DNA from: Flavobacteriaceae bacterium CG2_30_31_66
Lineage (GTDB): Bacteria > Bacteroidota > Bacteroidia > Flavobacteriales > Flavobacteriaceae
Direction: 5' to 3'
Assembly (NCBI GenBank): GCA_001873065.1
Contig: MNYM01000024.1
Span: 1 to 64,000 of the forward strand
Length of the DNA: 64,000 bases
The position numbers were made by a program, and so were the translations under genes. Positions 1 through 6,891 of this stretch are shown here, one piece after another (the stretch's first letter is position 1; each line of letters opens with the position of its first letter). The notes beneath the pieces are model-generated. The model ran no database searches, had not been told where the DNA came from, and saw only the letters and a program-made list of their open reading frames with translations.

Positions 1-90
1 GGATGCGAAAAAATCGAAATCGAAGAATACGAAAATCAATTATCAATTGCTTCTGAACCACAAGTAGATTATAACCTAAAAAAACAATAA
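1..90 (+). CDS. 3' end of an unidentified gene (partial)
   Basis: An open frame runs from the first base to a TAA at 88-90 and encodes the last 29 residues of a protein, a charged tail ending in NLKKQ. The methyltransferase start codon lies only two bases further on, so the two genes are probably co-transcribed and this could be another restriction-modification component such as a second methyltransferase. The tail alone carries no recognisable motif, so the identity is unknown. Confidence 0.6.
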   Translation, partial: GCEKIEIEEYENQLSIASEPQVDYNLKKQ

Positions 91-92
91 AA

Positions 93-1448
93 ATGACAAA
101 AGTTAAATTTATAGACTTATTTGCTGGACTTGGAGGAATAAGATTAGGTTTTGAAAAATCGTTTAATGAATTAGGTTTTGAAACGGAATGTGTAATGACT
201 TCCGAGATTAAACCATATGCAGTTGAAACTTTAGCAAAGAATTTCAGTCACGATTATTTTGTAGGTGATATTTTCCAAGTTGAAAATGTACAAATTCCAG
301 ACTTTGATTTTTTATTAGGTGGTTTTCCTTGCCAATCATTTAGCGCAGCAGGAAATCGTCACGGATTTTCTGAAACAAGAGGAACATTGTTTTTTGAAAT
401 CGAAAGAATTTTAAAAGATAAAAAACCTTATGGTTTTATATTGGAAAATGTGGAAGGTCTTGTTAAACACGATTTAGAAAATAAACACGACAAAATCGGA
501 AAAACTTTATCGATAATTTTAGATAAGCTTAAAAATGAATTAGGTTATAAGGTTTCTTGGAAAGTTTTAGATTCTATTGAATTCGGCTTACCACAATCCC
601 GTAAAAGGATTTTTATAGTTGGGACGAAAGAAGAAAAACCAAATCTTACTTTTTCGAACAAAGAATTTAAGCCTTTAAAAACTATTTTAGAAAAGGGTTT
701 GGAAACAATTAAATCTGACTTTACAGAAAAGCTTTTTCGTCATTTTGAAATGGAAGATTTGTATGGAAAGTCCATTAAGGACAAAAGAGGAGGAGATAAT
801 AATATTCATAGTTGGGATATTGGAATTAAAGGGGAAGTTTCAGATGAACAAATAATTTTACTGAATAGACTTTTTAAGGAAAGACGCAAAAAGCATTGGG
901 CTGAAAAAATTGGTATTGATTGGATGGATGGAATGTCATTGACATTAGAGCAAATCTCAACTTTCCATAAAAATGATAACCTCAAAGTATTATTGGATGA
1001 TTTGGTTAAAAAAGGATATTTAAGATTTGAGCATCCTAAAAAGTTAGTTCGAGAGAAAACAGAAAATGGAGAAAAAAAGTTTCGTGTTTATGATGAGACA
1101 AAGCCAAAAGGTTACAATATTGTAACTGGAAAATTGAGTTTTGAAATAAATAAAATATTGGATCCAAACGATATTGCACCAACGCTAGTCGCTACCGACG
1201 TTTCTAGATTGGCTGTTCCTGATAATGATGGTTTAAGAAGATTGACAATACGTGAAGGATTACGTTTATTCGGTTATCCAGAATGGTATGAAATTCCAGT
1301 CAAAGAGACAGAAGCTTTTGATTTATTAGGAAATACAGTTGCTGTTCCTGTTGTCGAGCACGTTTCTAAAAAACTTGCAGAAATTCTATTGACTTCTGAA
1401 TATGTTGACAGATTAAAGAAGAAAGAAGAGGGACTTTTAATTGATTAA
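93..1448 (+). CDS. DNA (cytosine-5-)-methyltransferase of a type II restriction-modification system
   Basis: This enzyme transfers a methyl group from SAM to C5 of cytosine in a specific DNA site and protects the host from the neighbouring nuclease. The ordered m5C motifs are visible: motif I FAGLGG (residues 9-14), motif IV GGFPCQSF with catalytic Cys80, motif VI ENV (118-120), motif VIII QSRKR (168-172), and motifs IX/X RRLTIRE (about 382) and GNTVAVPVV (413 onward). The region between about 180 and 370 is the expected target-recognition domain. At 451 residues the protein is complete for the family. It converges with the endonuclease gene, with only six bases between the two stops. The recognition sequence cannot be read from the protein. 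Confidence 0.95.
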   Translation: MTKVKFIDLFAGLGGIRLGFEKSFNELGFETECVMTSEIKPYAVETLAKNFSHDYFVGDIFQVENVQIPDFDFLLGGFPCQSFSAAGNRHGFSETRGTLFFEIERILKDKKPYGFILENVEGLVKHDLENKHDKIGKTLSIILDKLKNELGYKVSWKVLDSIEFGLPQSRKRIFIVGTKEEKPNLTFSNKEFKPLKTILEKGLETIKSDFTEKLFRHFEMEDLYGKSIKDKRGGDNNIHSWDIGIKGEVSDEQIILLNRLFKERRKKHWAEKIGIDWMDGMSLTLEQISTFHKNDNLKVLLDDLVKKGYLRFEHPKKLVREKTENGEKKFRVYDETKPKGYNIVTGKLSFEINKILDPNDIAPTLVATDVSRLAVPDNDGLRRLTIREGLRLFGYPEWYEIPVKETEAFDLLGNTVAVPVVEHVSKKLAEILLTSEYVDRLKKKEEGLLID

Positions 1449-1454
1449 GTTAAT

Positions 1455-2396
1455 TTAATAATATTCATCAAGTATGCTGTTAAGTAAATTAATATTACTT
1501 TGGTTTAAAACGAAATCACTTGCATCATATATTCTGTGCAAATCATTTTGTCTTCCAACCCAACCTAATCCATCTACATAATTTACCATAATTATTTTAT
1601 TGTGACGATTGTTTGCATTGTAGCGCATCAGTATTCCATATAGCTCCACTAGTTGGTCAGCTCTTTTTGATTGACTACTTCCTGTTGTTATGTTATAGAC
1701 AGATTCAATAAGTATGGTTGGTGCATCTACACTTGGTATAATAAAATCCAAATTTTTTGCCAGCAATGGAAATTCCTTTTGGGTTTCATAGATTAAATCA
1801 GCATTCACTGTATTTTTATAATTCTCTAAATGCTTTTTTATCAATTTCTTTTCAACGTAATCTCCTACTTGATTTGAGTATTTTCCTTGTATTTCATTAT
1901 CATTTAAGATTCTTTCTACATAACTAAATTGACTCAAATCGTTAATGAAAGCTTGGTCATTCAATTTGAAATTTCTCATATAATATAGAGGCATTTCTCT
2001 GCCAATTCTCGAATTTCGAGCATTAATAAAGAAATCAATTAATAGGTTTCTAAATTCTTGATTTGATATTATTGCTCTGCTTATTTGACCAACATTCCAT
2101 TCAGACCTAAATTCTTGATTGAAAAATTTAAATCTAACTAAAGAAACTACTCGTTTTAGCCTCTCTTCTGAAAGACCAATAACAGAAATAAATGCTTTTA
2201 ATTTTTTTAAAGCTGTTATTCCATTTGTATTAGTAGTCAAAAACAATGTTAAATTATCACTATTTGAAAATGACGCACAATTATTATTAATTAATTGAGT
2301 CAGCGGAATAATAGTTCCGAGGAAAGTATTATCAAAATCATCATCTACCATAAATGACATACTATTTTTCCAATCTTCAAATGATAATTTATCCAT
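1455..2396 (-). CDS. Probable type II restriction endonuclease, partner of the upstream methyltransferase
   Basis: This 313-residue protein is encoded tail-to-tail with the m5C methyltransferase, the classical position for the cognate nuclease. A PD-(D/E)xK-like core can be proposed at Asp217 (DFIIPS), Glu231 (TILIESVYN) and the Gly/Ser-rich TTGSSQSKRADQ segment with Lys244. The usual ExK is here E-S-V, so if this is the active site the lysine has migrated or is supplied from the SQSKR segment. There is no signal peptide or membrane segment. The function is inferred mainly from context and the weak motif; the family and the cut site were not recognised. Confidence 0.7.
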   Translation of the reverse strand: MDKLSFEDWKNSMSFMVDDDFDNTFLGTIIPLTQLINNNCASFSNSDNLTLFLTTNTNGITALKKLKAFISVIGLSEERLKRVVSLVRFKFFNQEFRSEWNVGQISRAIISNQEFRNLLIDFFINARNSRIGREMPLYYMRNFKLNDQAFINDLSQFSYVERILNDNEIQGKYSNQVGDYVEKKLIKKHLENYKNTVNADLIYETQKEFPLLAKNLDFIIPSVDAPTILIESVYNITTGSSQSKRADQLVELYGILMRYNANNRHNKIIMVNYVDGLGWVGRQNDLHRIYDASDFVLNQSNINLLNSILDEYY

Positions 2397-2437
2397 AAAT
2401 AATTTTTATTAAATGTACGTATTTTTTATATGTTGGG

Positions 2438-2609
2438 TAACTAGTAAACATGCAAATGTTTAAATCAATTTCTCATGCAAATACTATCTCCCAAAAATAC
2501 CCAAAAACCCTACTCAACCCGAAAAAATATCAAAAAAAGGATAAAAAAGGAAGCCACAAAGTATCAAAGCATAAGTGTACACTATGAATGATTGAATCAT
2601 CCTTAAGAA
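2438..2609. repeat. Direct repeat copy A (~170 bp) of the accessory island
   Basis: This non-coding block reappears in the same orientation at 4093-4266, with close to 90 percent identity by eye. Shared landmarks in order are TAACTAGT near the start, CTATCTCCCAAA, a stretch of about 30 bases around ACCCTACTCAACCCGAAAAA, AAAAAAGGATAAAAAAG, GTATCAAAGCATAAGT and finally the near-palindrome GAATGATTGAATCATCC. The two copies bracket the parDE operon and the SHOCT protein gene, as expected of a cassette boundary or a recombination product. Confidence 0.9.
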
Positions 2610-2635
2610 GGTACGTTTTACTTGAACTTAAAAAG

Positions 2636-2707
2636 TTACAGCCTATTTTCAATTATTGAATCCACAATTTCAGGATTTAAAAGCGTACTTTCTTGACTTG
2701 TCCAAGT
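2636..2707 (-). pseudogene. Remnant of the 3' end of an acetyl-CoA synthetase (acs) gene
   Basis: Read on the minus strand this stretch encodes STLLNPEIVDSIIENRL followed by a stop. The C-terminus of the intact Acs at 6892-8799 reads STLLNPEVVQDIIDNVL and stop, so 12 of 17 residues and the stop position agree. The DNA is also alike (TTCAGGATTTAAAAGCGTACT against TTCAGGGTTCAAAAGTGTACT in the same orientation). The frame can be followed back only a few more codons before it meets a stop near 2743 next to parE, so only about 24 codons survive. It is too diverged to be a recent duplicate of the resident gene and may mark an insertion point of the island. Confidence 0.7.
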
Positions 2708-2745
2708 CTTGCTATTGACAAAAACTAGTGTTAGCAATTGTCATT

Positions 2746-3045
2746 TTATTCATTCAATCGATTCTCTATATCCATTTGTTGATGGAGAATTCTAATAATT
2801 TCTAATTCGTTTTTGTTCTCATTTATAATATAGAAAATAAAATGAGATTTAACCCTCGAACAAAAATATCCTTTTCTGACGTGTCCAAAATCAGATCCTG
2901 AATTTGGTTTTAGACATAAATACTCAATCTCGTCAAATAGTAAATTCAAATATCTGTCTGCTTGTTCTGCAGACCACGTTTCGATTGTATAAAGCCAGAT
3001 TTTCTCAAGGTCATTTGAGGCTTCTTTACTGATCTTGTAAATCAA
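2746..3045 (-). CDS. parE: ParE-type toxin of a type II toxin-antitoxin system
   Basis: This is a 99-residue RelE/ParE-fold protein. Family hallmarks are the N-terminal Y-x-IS-x-x-A-x-x-DL pattern (residues 3-13), the WSAEQADRY helix, the NSGSDFG turn, the RVKSHFIFY strand and the C-terminal RILHQQMD. ParE toxins characterised so far poison DNA gyrase; that target is family knowledge and cannot be seen here. Its start codon overlaps the end of the antitoxin gene by four bases, which implies translational coupling. The protein is full length with no missing segment, so it is probably active. Confidence 0.93.
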   Translation of the reverse strand: MIYKISKEASNDLEKIWLYTIETWSAEQADRYLNLLFDEIEYLCLKPNSGSDFGHVRKGYFCSRVKSHFIFYIINENKNELEIIRILHQQMDIENRLNE

Positions 3046-3290
3046 CTATTCAAATGTTTATTGTGTAAATCTTTTAAAAAAGTATCTCTATTAAAATCTT
3101 TTACAAAGCCAGATTTCTCTCCTTTTTTTAGCTCTTTAATCAGTGCTGCTTTTTTTGATTCTTCTTGCTCAAACATTCTTAATGCAGCTCTTACAACTTC
3201 ACTGGCTGAAGAAAATCGACCACTTTTTAATTGCTTATTAATAAAATCATCATAATAATCTCCTAATAAAATCGATGTGTTTTTTGCCAT
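3042..3290 (-). CDS. parD: ParD-type antitoxin
   Basis: This 82-residue protein has the ribbon-helix-helix layout of the ParD/CopG group. A short N-terminal strand (NTSILLGDYYDDFI) is followed by the signature GRFSSASEVVRAALRMFEQEE (about residues 24-44), then a lysine-rich, probably disordered tail that would wrap the toxin. It is the first gene of the pair and precedes parE with a four-base overlap. A promoter with an embedded inverted repeat lies directly upstream (3309-3339), which fits autorepression by the ParD-ParE complex. Confidence 0.93.
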   Translation of the reverse strand: MAKNTSILLGDYYDDFINKQLKSGRFSSASEVVRAALRMFEQEESKKAALIKELKKGEKSGFVKDFNRDTFLKDLHNKHLNS

Positions 3291-3308
3291 GACGAATTAA
3301 TTTAAAAA

Positions 3309-3339
3309 CAAATATACCAAGTTTTGGTATGTTTCCAAA
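3309..3339 (-). promoter_or_regulatory. parDE promoter with overlapping operator palindrome
   Basis: On the minus strand a -33 TTTG (plus 3336-3339) is followed after 19 bases by a -7 box TATATTTG (plus 3309-3316), a near-ideal Bacteroidota promoter. Between and overlapping these lies the perfect inverted repeat ATACCAA-GTT-TTGGTAT (3314-3330). A repressor bound there would cover the spacer and the -7 box. Binding by ParD is inferred from position and family behaviour. Confidence 0.75.
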
Positions 3340-3466
3340 TTTTATGAAGATTTTTTATGGTTGATGCTAGTGTGTATGTTTATGAAAAGTTGGCAAAGAA
3401 GCAACAGCTTTTGGTAAAGCTTATTGTAGCAATTTTTTCATCTGAAACGGTGTTGTAAAACGTTTT
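3340..3466. other. Intergenic stretch with a 33-codon plus-strand frame
   Basis: No recognisable gene lies here. A plus-strand ATG frame at 3357-3458 encodes 33 residues with a Lys-Gln-rich centre (EKLAKKQQ) and a hydrophobic run (LLVKLIVAIF). It has no promoter box or homologue that I recognise and could be a decayed gene end or chance. Confidence 0.3.
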
Positions 3467-4069
3467 TTATTTTCCAAATCCAATATTCGGTTTTTCTTGT
3501 TTTACACTTTTCTTTAATTCCGCATATTTTTTGTCAAATTCATCTTTCGAAATCGCATCAATTGATTTTAACCATTTGAAATTATTCAGTTGACTTTCAT
3601 AACTCAAATTTTCATCTACAATCGCATAATTTTCTTTTAAAAATTCATTTCTTGATTTCATTAATTCTGACAAAAATTGGTCGGTCGCAGATTTATTCGG
3701 AATATTCTTATGAATATAAATGTAACTTTCATTTGTCAGTCTTATTTTCCAAAAATTTTGTTTAGACAAAAGGTAAATTACCAAAAATACAACTCCAAAT
3801 CCAGCCCAAAATAGCCCAGCAAATTTTTCTCCAGTTCCACCTCGATATAAACTTATTTGTGTTGCAATTGCTATTAAGAAAATTACACCTGCAATCATTA
3901 AAAAAATATTATTCGTTGATTTTTGCGAAACTTTTTCTCCGTTCAAATTTTCAAACGGAATATCAACTTCATTTCCATTTCCAAATTTTGAAACGGTATA
4001 AAATAATTTTGAGTCCGTAATTCTTAACTTACGTTTTACGAAGTTCTTATTTTGTATTAATTCCCTCAT
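3467..4069 (-). CDS. Membrane protein with PH-like N-terminus and SHOCT-like C-terminus
   Basis: This 200-residue protein of unknown function starts with a soluble segment of about 50 residues resembling bacterial PH-type domains (RKLRITDSKLFYTVSKFGNG). Two transmembrane helices follow (about 55-75 and 83-102), then a soluble part ending in NNFKWLKSIDAISKDEFDKK, which matches the short C-terminal SHOCT pattern often found at the ends of small membrane proteins. It sits between the parDE operon and repeat copy B, inside the repeat-bounded segment, so it may be cargo of that segment. The domain calls are by pattern only. Confidence 0.7.
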   Translation of the reverse strand: MRELIQNKNFVKRKLRITDSKLFYTVSKFGNGNEVDIPFENLNGEKVSQKSTNNIFLMIAGVIFLIAIATQISLYRGGTGEKFAGLFWAGFGVVFLVIYLLSKQNFWKIRLTNESYIYIHKNIPNKSATDQFLSELMKSRNEFLKENYAIVDENLSYESQLNNFKWLKSIDAISKDEFDKKYAELKKSVKQEKPNIGFGK

Positions 4070-4092
4070 TTTGTTCGTTTCTTAAATGTTTT

Positions 4093-4266
4093 ATAACTAG
4101 TTAACATACGCAAGTTTATATCAATTTTTCATGCAAATTACTATCTCCCAAATATACCCAAAAACCCTACTCAACCCGAAAAAAAATCAAAAAAAGGATA
4201 AAAAAGGGAGCCAAATAGTATCAAAGCATAAGTTTAGACTATGAATGATTGAATCATTCCCAAGAG
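4093..4266. repeat. Direct repeat copy B (~170 bp) of the accessory island
   Basis: This is the second copy of the 2438-2609 block, in the same orientation. It ends with a 17-base perfect palindrome, GAATGATT-G-AATCATTC (4243-4259), of which copy A keeps an imperfect version. The core-genome gene at 4360 starts 94 bases downstream, so this copy appears to form the right edge of the island. Confidence 0.9.
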
Positions 4267-4359
4267 CTCATTGTGAAAAAACCTTTAAAACAAATCTGAA
4301 TAAATATTTTATTTTAATAATATATTGATGTAAATTTCAGCAGTTTACGCTTCTAAAAA

Positions 4360-6225
4360 ATGAACACAATTTCTTACAGAATTAAGGATTTTTTAAAAGA
4401 AAATCACCCATTTTCATTCTTAACTTCTGATGAACAATTTTTGATTGCCAAAAATATAACCATTCGTTATTATGAAGTCAATGAACTTATTTTTGAAATT
4501 GAAAAACCCGTAAACTCGCATTTTTATTTGGTCAAAGAAGGTGCTGTTGGTTTGTATGCTCAAAATAACCAACTCACAGAACTATGTGATGAAGGAGATT
4601 TATTTGGTTTGCGAGCCATCATCAGAAAAGACAATTACAAACTTACAGCAAAAGCTCTTGAAGAATGTATTTTATACACAATTCCATTTGAAATGTATGA
4701 TGAAATTCTGAGTAAAAATACAGAAGTGACTCAATTCATTATCAGCAATTTTGCTTCAAATTTAATTGCTTATGAAAAGCATTCTGATTCGTTAAAAACC
4801 ATCATTTCAGAAGAAGAACTTACCGCAAAATATTCCAAAAATCCGGTAACATGCGTTAAAGAAACTACCATTAAAGAAGCTGCACTTTTAATGACAGAAA
4901 GAAAAGTTGGTTCTATTATTATTGAGGAAAATAATTTCCCAATTGGCATCATAACTGACAAAGATTTTAGAACAAAAATCGCGACTGGAAAAGTCGAAAT
5001 TTCTTCATTTGTTAGTGAAATTATGTCATCACCCGTAATTTGTGTATCAGAAAATATCACAGTGGCTGAAGCGCAAATTGTGATGCTAAAAAATAAAATC
5101 ACCCATCTTTGTATTACAAAATCTGGAAAAAATACAGCAGAAATAAAAGGTGTTTTATCCGAACATGATATAATTTTGATTCGAGAAAACAATCCTTCAG
5201 TACTCATCAAACAAATCAAAAGATCACATTCCACTGAAGAATTAAAAAAAATACGAATTCAAGCTTCAGATTTGTTGAAAAGATATTTGTTTCAAGAGTT
5301 GGATATTGATTTTATCTGCAAGATTATTTCAGAAATCAATCAAGTAATTACGTCAAGAATTATAGAAATAACTATTGAAAAATTGAATCAAAAACCTCCA
5401 GTTCCATTTTCATGGATTTCTTTGGGAAGTCAAGGAAGAAAAGAGCAATTACTATTAACAGACCAAGACAATGCCATCATTTTCGAAGATTCTAAAAACA
5501 ATGATGAAAACAGATTGTATTTTTTAAAATTAGCCAAAATAGTCTCTCAAAATCTCCACGAAATAGGCTTTGAATATTGTCCTGCAAACATGATGGCATC
5601 CAATAAAGAATGGTGTTTGAGCACGAATGAATGGAAAGAAAAATACCATTCATGGATTTCAAAACCAATTCCGGAAAACATACTATTCTGCACTATTTTT
5701 TTTGATATTGAACCCATTTTTGGAGACGAAAAACTAGAAAAAGAAGTACAAATTTCTATTGAAAAATACCTTCAAGAATATCCTATTTTTACAAATTTTT
5801 TAGCATTGAACAGCACACAAAATCCACCTCCATTAGGATTTTTTAGACAGTTTTTACTTGAAGAATCAGGAGAACAAAAAGAACAATTTGACATCAAATC
5901 AAGAGCCATGATGCCTTTGGTGGATGCAGCAAGATTGTTGAGTATCAGCCTTCAAATAAGCGAAAAAAACACATTCGCTAGATTTAGAGCATTGATGATG
6001 AAAGAACCTCAAAATGAAGAAGTATATTACATGTGTTTTGAGGCTTTCAAAACCTTGTTAAAATATCGCACAAAATATGGATTGCTAAAAAATAATTCAG
6101 GAAGATTTATTGATTTGAATGCGCTTAACAAATCAGAAAAACTACAATTAAAAGTCTGTTTTAAAGCCGTCAAAGAAATTCAAAGTTTAGTGGTACATAG
6201 ATTTAAATTGGCAAATTTCATGTAA
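4360..6225 (+). CDS. cNMP-binding/CBS/DUF294 nucleotidyltransferase-like signalling protein
   Basis: This 621-residue cytoplasmic protein has four parts: an N-terminal cyclic-nucleotide-binding-type barrel (about 14-130), two CBS motifs (about 155-280), a DUF294 nucleotidyltransferase core with GSQGRKEQ and TDQDN (about 355-372), and a helical C-terminal DUF294 domain. The core is related to GlnD and KNTase folds and keeps the G-S and D-x-D metal-binding residues. The gene is followed one base later by a DnaQ-like exonuclease gene, and the pair converges on acs. This pairing next to acs/actP genes is common in other bacteria and suggests a role in sensing or controlling acetate/acetyl-CoA metabolism, but no substrate is established for this protein. 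Confidence 0.9.
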   Translation: MNTISYRIKDFLKENHPFSFLTSDEQFLIAKNITIRYYEVNELIFEIEKPVNSHFYLVKEGAVGLYAQNNQLTELCDEGDLFGLRAIIRKDNYKLTAKALEECILYTIPFEMYDEILSKNTEVTQFIISNFASNLIAYEKHSDSLKTIISEEELTAKYSKNPVTCVKETTIKEAALLMTERKVGSIIIEENNFPIGIITDKDFRTKIATGKVEISSFVSEIMSSPVICVSENITVAEAQIVMLKNKITHLCITKSGKNTAEIKGVLSEHDIILIRENNPSVLIKQIKRSHSTEELKKIRIQASDLLKRYLFQELDIDFICKIISEINQVITSRIIEITIEKLNQKPPVPFSWISLGSQGRKEQLLLTDQDNAIIFEDSKNNDENRLYFLKLAKIVSQNLHEIGFEYCPANMMASNKEWCLSTNEWKEKYHSWISKPIPENILFCTIFFDIEPIFGDEKLEKEVQISIEKYLQEYPIFTNFLALNSTQNPPPLGFFRQFLLEESGEQKEQFDIKSRAMMPLVDAARLLSISLQISEKNTFARFRALMMKEPQNEEVYYMCFEAFKTLLKYRTKYGLLKNNSGRFIDLNALNKSEKLQLKVCFKAVKEIQSLVVHRFKLANFM

Positions 6226-6226
6226 A

Positions 6227-6886
6227 ATGAACTTATTCTTCAGAAAAAAATATCCCGAATTTTGGCAAAAATATGCTGCAACATTTAAAGAAAAAACTTC
6301 TGCATCAATTCAAGAAATTCGGTTTGTGATTTTTGATACAGAAACAACCGGTTTGGATTTCAAAAAAGACAACATACTTTCTATGGGTGCAGTTGCTGTT
6401 TTAAACAGCTCCATTTTAGTTGCTGATAGTTTAGAATGCTTTGTTCATCAAACCACATTTGACAAGAAAACTGTTGAAATTCATGGCATTAGAAAAGAAG
6501 GAATTCATAAAATTTCGGAAGAAAAAGCCATTCAAGAGTTCTTAGATTTTACAAAAAATGCTGTTTTGGTTGGTCATCACATCGATTTTGATGTTCAAAT
6601 GATGAATATTGCTTTGAAAAATTTGGGCTTACCAAATCTAAAAAACACGACTTTAGATACAGGAAATCTCCATAAAAAAACAATGATTGATACAACTGAT
6701 GCTCATTTTTCTTTGGATGAACTTCTGAAAATTTATAACATTGCACCTCATGATCGTCATAATTCTTTGGGTGATGCTTTTTTAACAGCGCAATTATTTT
6801 TAAAAATAATCAAGAAATTATCAAAAAACAATACGCTTAGCATTGCATATTTAAAAAGACCTGCTAAGCGTATTGGATTGATTTAA
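6227..6886 (+). CDS. DnaQ-like 3'-5' exonuclease (DEDDh)
   Basis: This 219-residue protein of the DNA polymerase III epsilon family has motif Exo I as FDTETTGL with Asp37 and Glu39, Exo II as HHIDFDVQMM near residue 120, and Exo III as HDRHNSLGDA near 185 with the His and Asp needed for two-metal catalysis. It lacks the C-terminal polymerase-binding extension of the replicative subunit, so it is probably an accessory exonuclease rather than the proofreading subunit. It is coupled to the DUF294 protein gene. The last codons contain a 14-bp inverted repeat (see 6829-6875), and the acs stop lies five bases beyond its own stop. Confidence 0.92.
   Translation: MNLFFRKKYPEFWQKYAATFKEKTSASIQEIRFVIFDTETTGLDFKKDNILSMGAVAVLNSSILVADSLECFVHQTTFDKKTVEIHGIRKEGIHKISEEKAIQEFLDFTKNAVLVGHHIDFDVQMMNIALKNLGLPNLKNTTLDTGNLHKKTMIDTTDAHFSLDELLKIYNIAPHDRHNSLGDAFLTAQLFLKIIKKLSKNNTLSIAYLKRPAKRIGLI
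6829..6875. terminator. 14-bp perfect inverted repeat inside the exonuclease 3' end
   Basis: CAATACGCTTAGCA (6829-6842) and TGCTAAGCGTATTG (6862-6875) are exact reverse complements separated by 19 bases. They sit in coding sequence just before the stop, where this gene and acs converge with a five-base gap. There is no room for an intergenic terminator, so the stem may end transcription from one or both sides. A clear T-run is missing. Confidence 0.45.
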
Positions 6887-6891
6887 AATAG

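Noticed and set aside
2432-2609. Integron attC-like site near GTTGGGT in front of repeat copy A
   Set aside because: The GTTRRRY match is not repeated at copy B, no paired RYYYAAC lies at the right distance, and there is no integrase. The repeat does not fold like an attC site.
3357-3458. 33-codon plus-strand frame upstream of parD
   Set aside because: No promoter box, no recognised family, and it overlaps the region between divergent units. Kept only as a note.
4770-5234. 154-codon minus-strand frame inside the DUF294 gene
   Set aside because: It is antisense to a clearly conserved CBS region and has no motif of its own.
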